Of a stretch of DNA of 64,000 nt, positions 51,147 to 58,928 are shown piece after piece. The notes under the pieces were generated by a model. The model was not told the origin of the DNA. It worked only from the letters and a program-made list of their open reading frames with translations, and did not search any database. Within the stretch, counting starts at the first letter, position 1. Each line of letters starts with the position of its first letter. Position numbers and translations under genes: made by a program. Source of the DNA: Sphingosinithalassobacter tenebrarum (GTDB lineage: Bacteria; Pseudomonadota; Alphaproteobacteria; Sphingomonadales; Sphingomonadaceae); the NCBI RefSeq assembly GCF_011057975.1, contig NZ_CP049109.1, positions 2,449,001 to 2,513,000 of the forward strand. Reading direction: 5' to 3'.

Positions 51147-52544
51147 ATGACGGGAACGCCGGAACCGTTGCATCGCCGTTTCTGGATGACGGTAGCCGCG
51201 CTCGCCGCGCTTGGCCTCGGCTTGCGGATCGCGGCGGCGCAGGGGGCACTCTGGCTCGACGAGGCATGGTCGGCCTGGTCAGCGCACGAACTCGGCGCGC
51301 CGCTCGCCGTCTTCGCGCATTTCCATCACGACAATAACCACCATCTCAACACGCTGTGGCTGCAGCTTGTGGGAGTCAGCGCGCCGCCGCCGCTCCAGCG
51401 CGGACTGTCGATCCTCTGCGGCACGCTCGCCATTCCACTCGCGGCGGCGATAGCCGGACGACGCGGGCGACATGCCGGGATCGTCGCGGCATTGCTGTTC
51501 GCGGTCGCGCCGCTGCTGGTCATCTACGGCTCCGAAGCGCGCGGCTATGCGCCGATGCTGCTCGCGCTGCTCGTTGCAGTGTTGCTCACGGCGCGCTGGC
51601 TCGATGATCCCGACCGGCCGGTGCCCGCCATTCCGTTGACGCTGGCGGTGCTGTTCGGATTGCTCGGCCAGCTTACTTTCGCCTTCGGCGCCGCGGCCCT
51701 GTGCCTGTGGGTGGTGATCGCGCTGCTCCAGCGCCGGTCGCGGCGCGATGCCATTGCCGCGATTGCCCGATACGCATTGCCGATGGCCGTCGCCGGGCTG
51801 TCGACGCTCGCGGTGATTTTCGTTCCCGCGCAAAGGAACGGCGGGATGCGCTTCGGCAGCTATACCCCCTTTGACTGGGGCGACTGGGTGCATGGGGTGG
51901 CGATGATGCTCACCGGCTCGACAGGCGGCCTGATCGGCATTGCAGCCGTGATCCTGCTGTTGTCGCTCGGACTGACGTTGCGGGGTCAGCCGCGCATGGC
52001 CGGAATCGAAGGCTATTTGCGGCTCGCGCTCGCCGGCGTGCTTCTGGTGCCGCTTTTCCAGCTGGGGAATGCGGGAATCTCGCGCTATTATCTCGCCGCA
52101 GCCACTGCGCTGCTTCTTCTTGCTGCGATTGCCGCAGGTGTCGCGCTGCGCCGCCCCGGCTGGCCGCGTGGCCTGACGCTGGGATTGCTTGCAGTGCCGA
52201 CCGTTACCTCGCTCATCGCCGATCGCGAACTGATCGCCGTCCAGCGCGGCGATCCCGGCGACGCGATCACGGCGATGATGCGCCGCGCGCCCACCGGCGC
52301 TCGCGTCGCGATCGAAATGAGTCGCGCCAGCGCCGTACTCGCGGTCGCGGCGAGCCAGAAACGCTATCGCCTGCGCATCGTCGGCGGCGCCTGCCCTGCA
52401 GAGCGCTTCCTGTTCCTCGACAAGACAGGCGGCCCGCTACCGATGCAGCCCGAGCGCTGCGGCGCGCGCTACGCGACGATCGCGGTCGGAAAAACCTCCA
52501 GCCTCACCGGCATGGACTGGAAGCTCTACGAACGCATCCCCTAG
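51147..52544 (+). CDS. GT-C fold glycosyltransferase (ArnT/PMT-like membrane protein)
   Basis: 465 residues with about ten transmembrane helices. The first periplasmic loop has ALWLDEAWSAWSAHE, the DE motif of GT-C enzymes that use polyprenyl-phosphate sugars, followed by HFHHDNNHHLNTLWL. It ends in a short periplasmic domain (VAIEMSRASAVLAV, GGACPAERFLFLDK). Acceptor and donor unknown. It follows the ABC permease by 32 bases but its function looks independent. Confidence 0.8.
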   Translation: MTGTPEPLHRRFWMTVAALAALGLGLRIAAAQGALWLDEAWSAWSAHELGAPLAVFAHFHHDNNHHLNTLWLQLVGVSAPPPLQRGLSILCGTLAIPLAAAIAGRRGRHAGIVAALLFAVAPLLVIYGSEARGYAPMLLALLVAVLLTARWLDDPDRPVPAIPLTLAVLFGLLGQLTFAFGAAALCLWVVIALLQRRSRRDAIAAIARYALPMAVAGLSTLAVIFVPAQRNGGMRFGSYTPFDWGDWVHGVAMMLTGSTGGLIGIAAVILLLSLGLTLRGQPRMAGIEGYLRLALAGVLLVPLFQLGNAGISRYYLAAATALLLLAAIAAGVALRRPGWPRGLTLGLLAVPTVTSLIADRELIAVQRGDPGDAITAMMRRAPTGARVAIEMSRASAVLAVAASQKRYRLRIVGGACPAERFLFLDKTGGPLPMQPERCGARYATIAVGKTSSLTGMDWKLYERIP

Positions 52545-52579
52545 TTGCCCTCGCCCGCCCGGACGGGCAAAAGGCCTCC

Positions 52580-53758
52580 ATGTTTCTTAACTTCCTCGAC
52601 GAGCTGCGCGCCGCGGGCATTCCCGCCAGCCTGAAGGAGCATCTGCTGCTGCTCGAAGCGCTCGATCGCAACGTGATCGAACAGTCGCCGGAAGCCTTCT
52701 ACTATCTCGCCCGCGCCACCTTCGTGAAGGACGAGGGGCTGCTCGATCGCTTCGATCAGGTGTTCGCCAAGGTCTTCAAGGGCATCGCCACCAGCTACGG
52801 CGTAAACCCGACCGATATCCCGGAAGAGTGGCTGCGCGCCGTTGCCGAGAAATTCCTCTCGCCCGAGGAAATGGAGAAGATCGAGCAGCTCGGCGACTGG
52901 GACGAGATCATGGAGACGCTCAAGAAGCGGCTCGAGGAACAGGAAAAGCGCCACCAGGGCGGCAGCAAGTGGATCGGCACCGGCGGGACCTCGCCCTTCG
53001 GCCATTCGGGCTACAACCCGGCGGGCGTGCGGATCGGCGGGGAGAGCCGCCACAAGCGCGCGGTCAAGGTTTGGGAAAAGCGCGAGTTCAAGAATCTCGA
53101 TTCCACCCGCGAACTCGGCACCCGCAACATCAAGGTCGCGCTGCGCCGCCTGCGTCGCTTCGCGCGTGAAGGCGCCGCCGACGAGCTCGATCTCGACGCG
53201 ACGGTGGAAGGCACCGCACGGCAGGGCTGGCTCGACATCCATATGCGCCCAGAGCGGCACAATGCGGTGAAGCTCCTGCTGTTCCTCGATGTCGGCGGAT
53301 CGATGGACCCGCATATCAAGCTGGTCGAGGAGCTGTTCTCTGCCGCGACCAGCGAATTCAAGAACATGGAATTCTTCTATTTCCACAACTGCCTCTACGA
53401 AGGCGTGTGGAAGGACAATCGCCGGCGCTTCGCCGAGCGGACGCCGACCTGGGACGTGCTCCACAAGTTCGGCCACGATTACAAGGTCGTGTTCGTCGGC
53501 GACGCGGCGATGAGCCCCTATGAAATCAGCCACCCCGGCGGCTCGGTCGAGCATTTCAACGAAGAGGCCGGCGCGGTTTGGATGGAGCGGGTCACCAACA
53601 CCTATCCCGCGACCGTCTGGATCAACCCGGTTCCCGAGGAACAGTGGAATTATTCCCACTCGACCCAGCTCATCCGGCAATTGGTGAGCGACCGCATGTA
53701 CCCGCTGACGCTCGACGGGCTCGACGACGCGATGCGCGAGCTGACGCGGAAGCGGTAG
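52580..53758 (+). CDS. VWA (CoxE-like) partner of MoxR
   Basis: 392 residues. The C-terminal half is a von Willebrand A-like domain with a degenerate MIDAS (FLDVGGSMDPH, DxGGS rather than DxSxS) and conserved EFFYFHNCLYEGVWKDNRRR and VFVGDAAMSPYEI. The N-terminal part (MFLNFLDELRAAGIPASLKE) is typical of this group. Such proteins work with MoxR ATPases in assembling metal cofactor enzymes. The MoxR gene is 4.4 kb upstream. Confidence 0.9.
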   Translation: MFLNFLDELRAAGIPASLKEHLLLLEALDRNVIEQSPEAFYYLARATFVKDEGLLDRFDQVFAKVFKGIATSYGVNPTDIPEEWLRAVAEKFLSPEEMEKIEQLGDWDEIMETLKKRLEEQEKRHQGGSKWIGTGGTSPFGHSGYNPAGVRIGGESRHKRAVKVWEKREFKNLDSTRELGTRNIKVALRRLRRFAREGAADELDLDATVEGTARQGWLDIHMRPERHNAVKLLLFLDVGGSMDPHIKLVEELFSAATSEFKNMEFFYFHNCLYEGVWKDNRRRFAERTPTWDVLHKFGHDYKVVFVGDAAMSPYEISHPGGSVEHFNEEAGAVWMERVTNTYPATVWINPVPEEQWNYSHSTQLIRQLVSDRMYPLTLDGLDDAMRELTRKR

Positions 53759-53784
53759 GCGCATCGCCATCCACAAATACTACC

Positions 53785-53916
53785 GTCACCCTGAACTTGT
53801 TTCAGGGTCCACCGAGAAACAAGGCGCGAACCCATGTTGGTTTGCGGCAACGTCCCCCAAAATAGCAGGGCAAGGCACGTGCGGCACAGTGGATGCTGAA
53901 ACAAGTTCAGCATGAC
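53785..53916. repeat. Inverted repeat element, family C
   Basis: A 28-base repeat at each end: left 53785-53812 (GTCACCCTGAACTTGTTTCA then GGGTCCAC), right 53889-53916 in the opposite orientation (GTGGATGCTGAAACAAGTTC then AGCATGAC). Each also forms its own hairpin. It lies between the VWA gene and the convergent HPt-like gene; the 186-base gap holds nothing else. Confidence 0.7.
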
Positions 53917-53944
53917 AATTTTCCGCGAAGCTCTGGAAGGCCCG

Positions 53945-54238
53945 TTAGAGCCGGTCGATCGCGCGGTTGATCTTGCGCATGATTTCCGCGTCGCGCGGCT
54001 TGCTTTCCGCCGCTTCGTTGGCCAGCGCCATCAGCCGGACCGCGCCGAAACTCGCCGCCAGTCCCTTGAGCCGCAATGCCGCCGCCGTCCAGGACTCGTT
54101 CGTGTCCGCGGTTCGCAACGACGCGAAGCTGCGCCTCGCGCCTTCGAGAAACGCCTCACGCAGTTCGGCGATCAGCCCGGGCTCGTCGCCCACGGCAGCC
54201 GCCAAAGTCGCATCTATTGCACCGGGATCATACGCCAT
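53945..54238 (-). CDS. Degenerate HPt-domain protein
   Basis: 97 residues with the helical pattern of a histidine phosphotransfer domain: LIAELREAFLEGARRSFASL, then AALRLKGLAASFGAVRLMAL. In active HPt domains the motif is about AAHxLKG; here the His position is Leu (AALRLKG), so it cannot carry phosphate. It may be a scaffold or a decoy. Divergent from the giant coiled-coil gene with 73 bases between the starts. Confidence 0.75.
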   Translation of the reverse strand: MAYDPGAIDATLAAAVGDEPGLIAELREAFLEGARRSFASLRTADTNESWTAAALRLKGLAASFGAVRLMALANEAAESKPRDAEIMRKINRAIDRL

Positions 54239-54311
54239 CGCACGCGTTTTAGCGCTCAGTTGCTTAAAGCTTTGTTGCGGCGACTGTTGGTTCCGCGATG
54301 AATCGTGGTAA

Positions 54312-56669
54312 ATGCGCGACATGGCACGCACAAAACAGGCGAAGCACCTGCCCGAAACGCAGGAGGATGGCGGTAAGGAGCTGCTGCTTTCCGATGCCGC
54401 CGAGGAAGCGGCGCCGGAAACCGAGGCAGTCCGCGCGACGGGAAGCGATCCGCAGGACGTCCCGGAAATCGTGGAATATGAAGAAGATGATGGCGAATCG
54501 CCCGAGCCGTTGCGCCGCAATCTCTTCCTTCCCACGCTCACCATCCTCGCCGTCGTCGGCTGGTTCGGCGGCGCGCTCTGGGCCTCGCGTGCGACTCTGG
54601 AGGCGGGCATGCCGCCGCTGGATCTCATCCAGTTCATTGCCGCGCTTTGCGTGCCTCCTGCGCTGATCGGCATCTTTTACTTGCTCGCGCTGCGTTCGAG
54701 CACTGCCGAGGCGCGCCGCTGGGGCGCGACAGCGCGGTCGATGCGTGCCGAAGCAGAGGCGCTCGAACGCATGGTCGCGACGCTTTCGCGCAAGATCGAG
54801 GATAATCGCAAGGCACTGGCCGAACAGACCAATCACCTGATGGACATGGGCGACGGCGCCGCGCAGCGACTACAGACCACTGCCGATCGGATCGGCGAGC
54901 AGGCGCATGCGATCGACACCAGCGCAAAGACGCTCGGCGAAGCAGTCACCGGTGCCGAGGCCAAGGTGACGACCGTGCTCAACGCCTTGCCCCAGGCACA
55001 TGAGGAAATGCGCGACCTGGCCCAGCAGATAGAGGAAGCGGGACTGACTGCGAGCCAGCGCGCCGCCGCGCTCGATGTTCAGCTTGCCGCGCTCAGCGAG
55101 CGCGGGCGCGAGGCGGACAGTGTCGCGGGCGGCGCCGCCGATCGGCTGGCCGCGCATCTCTCGCGCATGGAGGAGACGAGCGAACAGGCGGGGCAGCGGC
55201 TCGAAGCGGTCACCGGCGAGATGTCCGAAGCAGTCGACGGCGTGCTCGACCGGGCGGCGCAGGCAGTGGACGAAGCGCGCAAGGGCATTGCCGCGCAGGG
55301 CGAAGCGATCCTCGCGATGCTCAACGCCAACCAGTCGGCGCTCGACAAGGCCGGACGCGACAGTGTCGAGGCGCTGGGCGAACGCATTTCGGCGATCGAG
55401 GAAGCCGTGGATCGCATTTCGCGGCGGCTTTCCGAAGAACAGGGTCGTGGCGACGCGATCTTCGCCTCGCTTTCGGGCCATGTCGCCACGATCGACGGCG
55501 AAATCGCTGCGATGCACGAAAGCGGGATGGAACGCTCGCAGGCGCTGGCGGCCTCGATCAGTGCCTTGTCGGGCTCGGTCGGCGCGATGACCGAAGCGAT
55601 GCATGCCGGCGACGCCACGGCGCGCGGCGTGATCGACACTGCCGAAGATCTGCTTACCGCGCTCGATGCCTCGACGCGCGAAATGGACGAGACGCTGCCT
55701 GCCGCGCTCGACCGGCTCGACACGCGGATCGCGGCGAGCCGCAAGGTGATCGGCGAAAGCAAGCCCGAGCTGCTTGCGCTCGTCACGGCTGCCGAAAGCA
55801 CGCATGACGCGATTGAAGCGATCGCCGATGTCGTGTCGCAGCAGCGGGACACGCTCGCGCGGACCTCGCAGGACCTACTCGAAACGCTCGACGACGGGCG
55901 CGCCAAGGCCGAGACTTTGGAAACCATCGTCGATCAGGCGATCGGGACCACCCAGCGCTTTGCCGAGGACGCCGCCCCGCAGCTGGTCGATGCGCTGGTG
56001 CGGGTGCGCGAAACCGCCTCGGCGGCCGCCGACAAGGCGCGCGAGACGCTGCACGGCATTGTTCCCGAAGCGACACGCGCACTCGAAACCGCGGGGACCG
56101 ACGCGCTGCGCAAGGCGATGGACAGCTCGGTCCGGCGCCAGCTCGGCGAACTCGCGGAAACGACCGAGGCCGCCGTCCGCGCCGCAACTCGCGCTTCGGA
56201 ACGGCTGACGCAGCAGATGCTGTCGCTCGCCGAAACCACTGCGTCGATCGAACACCGGATCGAGGACGCGCGCACCGAACGCGAAAAGGCGGACAGCGAC
56301 AATTTCGCGCGCCGCGTCTCGGCGTTGATCGAGACGATGAATTCGGCCTCTATCGACATCGCCAAATGCTTCTCGCAGGATGTGTCGGACAGTGCCTGGA
56401 CCGCCTATCTGAAGGGCGATCGCGGTGTCTTCACGCGCCGCGCGGTGCGGCTGCTCGACACTGCCGAGAGCAAGCAGATCGCCGACCTCTATGCCGAGGA
56501 CGAGGATTTCCGCGACAACGTCAATCGCTACATCCACGATTTCGAAGCGATGCTGCGGCAGATCCTGTCGTTGCGCGAAGGGTCGCCGCTGGGCGTGACC
56601 TTGCTGTCGAGCGACATGGGCAAGCTCTACGTCGCGCTGGCGCAGGCGATCGAACGGCTGCGGGCCTGA
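54312..56669 (+). CDS. Large membrane-anchored coiled-coil protein
   Basis: 785 residues. Acidic N terminus (1-68), two helices (about 71-93 NLFLPTLTILAVVGWFGGAL, and 104-126), then some 550 residues of almost unbroken Ala/Glu/Arg/Asp-rich coiled coil with few breaks, and a C-terminal globular part (FSQDVSDSAWTAYLKGDRGV, YAEDEDFRDNVNRYIHDFEA). Inner-membrane anchored with a long cytoplasmic or periplasmic rod; no enzyme motif. Possibly structural, for polarity, division or chromosome organisation. Divergent from the HPt-like gene. A start three codons later (MARTKQ) is possible. Confidence 0.75.
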   Translation: MRDMARTKQAKHLPETQEDGGKELLLSDAAEEAAPETEAVRATGSDPQDVPEIVEYEEDDGESPEPLRRNLFLPTLTILAVVGWFGGALWASRATLEAGMPPLDLIQFIAALCVPPALIGIFYLLALRSSTAEARRWGATARSMRAEAEALERMVATLSRKIEDNRKALAEQTNHLMDMGDGAAQRLQTTADRIGEQAHAIDTSAKTLGEAVTGAEAKVTTVLNALPQAHEEMRDLAQQIEEAGLTASQRAAALDVQLAALSERGREADSVAGGAADRLAAHLSRMEETSEQAGQRLEAVTGEMSEAVDGVLDRAAQAVDEARKGIAAQGEAILAMLNANQSALDKAGRDSVEALGERISAIEEAVDRISRRLSEEQGRGDAIFASLSGHVATIDGEIAAMHESGMERSQALAASISALSGSVGAMTEAMHAGDATARGVIDTAEDLLTALDASTREMDETLPAALDRLDTRIAASRKVIGESKPELLALVTAAESTHDAIEAIADVVSQQRDTLARTSQDLLETLDDGRAKAETLETIVDQAIGTTQRFAEDAAPQLVDALVRVRETASAAADKARETLHGIVPEATRALETAGTDALRKAMDSSVRRQLGELAETTEAAVRAATRASERLTQQMLSLAETTASIEHRIEDARTEREKADSDNFARRVSALIETMNSASIDIAKCFSQDVSDSAWTAYLKGDRGVFTRRAVRLLDTAESKQIADLYAEDEDFRDNVNRYIHDFEAMLRQILSLREGSPLGVTLLSSDMGKLYVALAQAIERLRA

Positions 56670-56688
56670 GGGCGGAGGCCCTGCCCCA

Positions 56689-56715
56689 GTGGATGCTGAA
56701 CCGAGTTCAGCATGG
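56689..56715. repeat. Family C half-repeat (hairpin)
   Basis: Single copy of the GTGGATGCTGAA ... TTCAGCATGG hairpin found at 53889-53916, 20 bases after the coiled-coil gene. With the neighbouring partial family D unit (about 56758-56786, CCTGTCGAAG) it fills the gap to DUF1467. May act as a terminator between the convergent genes. Confidence 0.65.
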
Positions 56716-56794
56716 CGATGTTTGCCCAGGCTTGGCTGCCCTTATCCCGTCGGTGCCGCCCCTGTCGAAGCATCGTTCTTCCGCAACGCCGGCC

Positions 56795-57058
56795 CTACCA
56801 CTGGGTCCAGTCGAGCATCTCTGGCGTGACCCAGCCATAGAGATAATTGAGCACGAACAGCGCGAAGAGTACGGTCGCGACGATCGTGCTGCGCAACAGC
56901 GTGCGGCCGAGCCGGAATTCGTGCGGCGCGCTTTCGGCATGGCCCGGCTGTACTTGCTCACCGACCTCTGCCGCGGTCTTCACGCCAAACGGCAGGACGA
57001 GGAACACCGAAAAGACCCAGAACAGAAAATATACGGCCAGCATTGAAGGCAGGCCCAT
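56795..57058 (-). CDS. DUF1467 membrane protein
   Basis: 87 residues, two transmembrane helices (about 6-26 and 56-76) with the conserved LPFGVKTAAEVGEQVQPGHA loop of DUF1467. Function unknown. It follows rnj by two bases on the same strand, the usual neighbour in this order. Confidence 0.85.
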   Translation of the reverse strand: MGLPSMLAVYFLFWVFSVFLVLPFGVKTAAEVGEQVQPGHAESAPHEFRLGRTLLRSTIVATVLFALFVLNYLYGWVTPEMLDWTQW

Positions 57059-57060
57059 GA

Positions 57061-58704
57061 TTATCCCTCCACGATCAGAACATCGACGACCGGCTTCTTG
57101 CCGGTCCAGCGCGTTGCCGTGCGCCGCACTGCAAGACGCAGGGTTTCGCGCAGATCCTCGATATCGACCCCGCGCTTACGATCGCGCAATGCCTCCGCCG
57201 CAGCGGCTGCAGCGTCCTGAAGGAAGGATTCGCGGTCTTCCTCCACCGGAACCCCCTGAAGGCGGATCTGCGGCACGCCGAGCATGTGCCCGTTCGATGT
57301 CAGTGCCACCGCGACCGAAATCTGGCCGTTGAGCGCCAGCTTGCGCCGCTCGTTGATCGTGCCGCCATCGGCGGGCAGGATCACGTCGCCGTCGAGCACC
57401 AGCCGGCCGACGGGCACATGATCGATCACTTCGGGCGTGCCGGGCGCAAGCCGCACGACTTCGCCGTTCACCTGAAAAATCGCGCCCGAAATCCCCTGAT
57501 CGACGCCGAACCGCGCCTGCTCGATCATGTGGCGCACTTCGCCATGCACCGGCAGCAGATAGGTCGGGCGGATCCAGCGATACATCTCCGCCAGTTCCGG
57601 CCGTCCCGGATGCCCCGAAACATGCACGAACGCCTGGCGATCGGTGATCAGCCGGATGCCGCGATGCGCCAGCGTGTTCATGATCCGGCCGATGGCGAGC
57701 TCGTTACCGGGAATCTGCTTCGACGAAAAAACAACGAGATCGTCCTTGTCGAGCTTGATCGGATGCGTCCCCTCGGCGATGCGCGACAGCGCCGCGCGCG
57801 GTTCGCCTTGCCCGCCGGTCGCGACGATCATCACGCGCCCGGGCGGCAGGCTCATCGCCGTGTCGAAATCGATCGTCTCGGGGAAGTCACGCAGATAGCC
57901 GGTCGCCTTGGCGACGCGCAGGATGCGATCGAGCGAACGCCCGGCGACGCAGAGTTCGCGCCCGGTATCGCGCGCGACTTCGCCCAGCGTCTTCAGCCGC
58001 GCGGCGTTGGACGCGAAGGTCGTGACCAGCACCCGGCCGGTTTCACCGCCGATGACTTCGTCAAGCCCGGTGCGGACTTCGGCTTCGGAGCCGGACGCCT
58101 TTTCGTTGAAGACATTGGTGCTGTCGCAAACCAGCGCCAGCACGCCGTCATCGCCGATTTCGGTCAGTTCCTCGGCGGTCGAAGGCGTACCGAGCAGCGG
58201 CTGCTCGTCCAGCTTCCAGTCGCCGGTGTGGAAGATGCGGCCGTGCGGCGTATCGATCAGGACGGCATTGCCTTCCGGGATCGAATGCGCGAGCGGGACA
58301 TAGCGGAAGCCGAACGGCCCCAGCTTGAAGCTACCTTCATTCTCGATGATGTTGAGCTCGACGCGATCGGAAATCCCTTCCTCATCGAGCTTGCCCTGAA
58401 TGAGCCCGGCAGTGAACGGCGTCGCATAGAGCGGAACGCCGAGATCGAGTGCAAGATAGGGCAGCGCGCCGATATGATCCTCATGCCCGTGGGTCAGGAC
58501 GATACCGAGCAGATCGTCGAGCCGCTCCTCGATAAACTGCAGATCGGGCAGGATCACGTCGATCCCAGGATAGCCCGCGTCGCCAAAGGTGATGCCGCAA
58601 TCGACCATCACCCATTTTCCCTGGGTGCCGTAGAGATTGACGTTCATGCCGATCTCGCCCGAACCGCCGAGCGCGACGAAGAGAAGTTCCTTACCGGGAG
58701 TCAC
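57061..58704 (-). CDS. rnj: Ribonuclease J
   Basis: 547 residues, metallo-beta-lactamase fold RNase with beta-CASP insert: metal site LTHGHEDHIGAL, GDWKLDEQP, FASNAARLKTL, and the C-terminal LPVHGEVRHM motif. Has 5'-3' exo- and endonuclease activity in mRNA turnover and rRNA maturation. Start ATG fits the family (TPGKELLFVALGGSGEIGMN). Forms a unit with DUF1467 downstream. The 224-base gap upstream of rnj holds no gene and presumably its promoter. Confidence 0.96.
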   Translation of the reverse strand: MTPGKELLFVALGGSGEIGMNVNLYGTQGKWVMVDCGITFGDAGYPGIDVILPDLQFIEERLDDLLGIVLTHGHEDHIGALPYLALDLGVPLYATPFTAGLIQGKLDEEGISDRVELNIIENEGSFKLGPFGFRYVPLAHSIPEGNAVLIDTPHGRIFHTGDWKLDEQPLLGTPSTAEELTEIGDDGVLALVCDSTNVFNEKASGSEAEVRTGLDEVIGGETGRVLVTTFASNAARLKTLGEVARDTGRELCVAGRSLDRILRVAKATGYLRDFPETIDFDTAMSLPPGRVMIVATGGQGEPRAALSRIAEGTHPIKLDKDDLVVFSSKQIPGNELAIGRIMNTLAHRGIRLITDRQAFVHVSGHPGRPELAEMYRWIRPTYLLPVHGEVRHMIEQARFGVDQGISGAIFQVNGEVVRLAPGTPEVIDHVPVGRLVLDGDVILPADGGTINERRKLALNGQISVAVALTSNGHMLGVPQIRLQGVPVEEDRESFLQDAAAAAAEALRDRKRGVDIEDLRETLRLAVRRTATRWTGKKPVVDVLIVEG

Positions 58705-58928
58705 TGCGTTCCTATCGCTGCGCCGCGCGCGCGATCATGACACGCGGCAGAGTTTGAGATTGCCGATGCGCCGTTCTCCACTGCGGCTTGCGACCCCGCC
58801 AACCGGCGGCCAGCGCGTGAGGAACGTCGGACACGCGCGCTCTTTGGCACAGAAGCGCCAATGGGGACAGAGTGAAGTTGTACCGGGGAATTCCGGCCGG
58901 GCGGCACGCGCCCGGCCGGGATGCCGGA

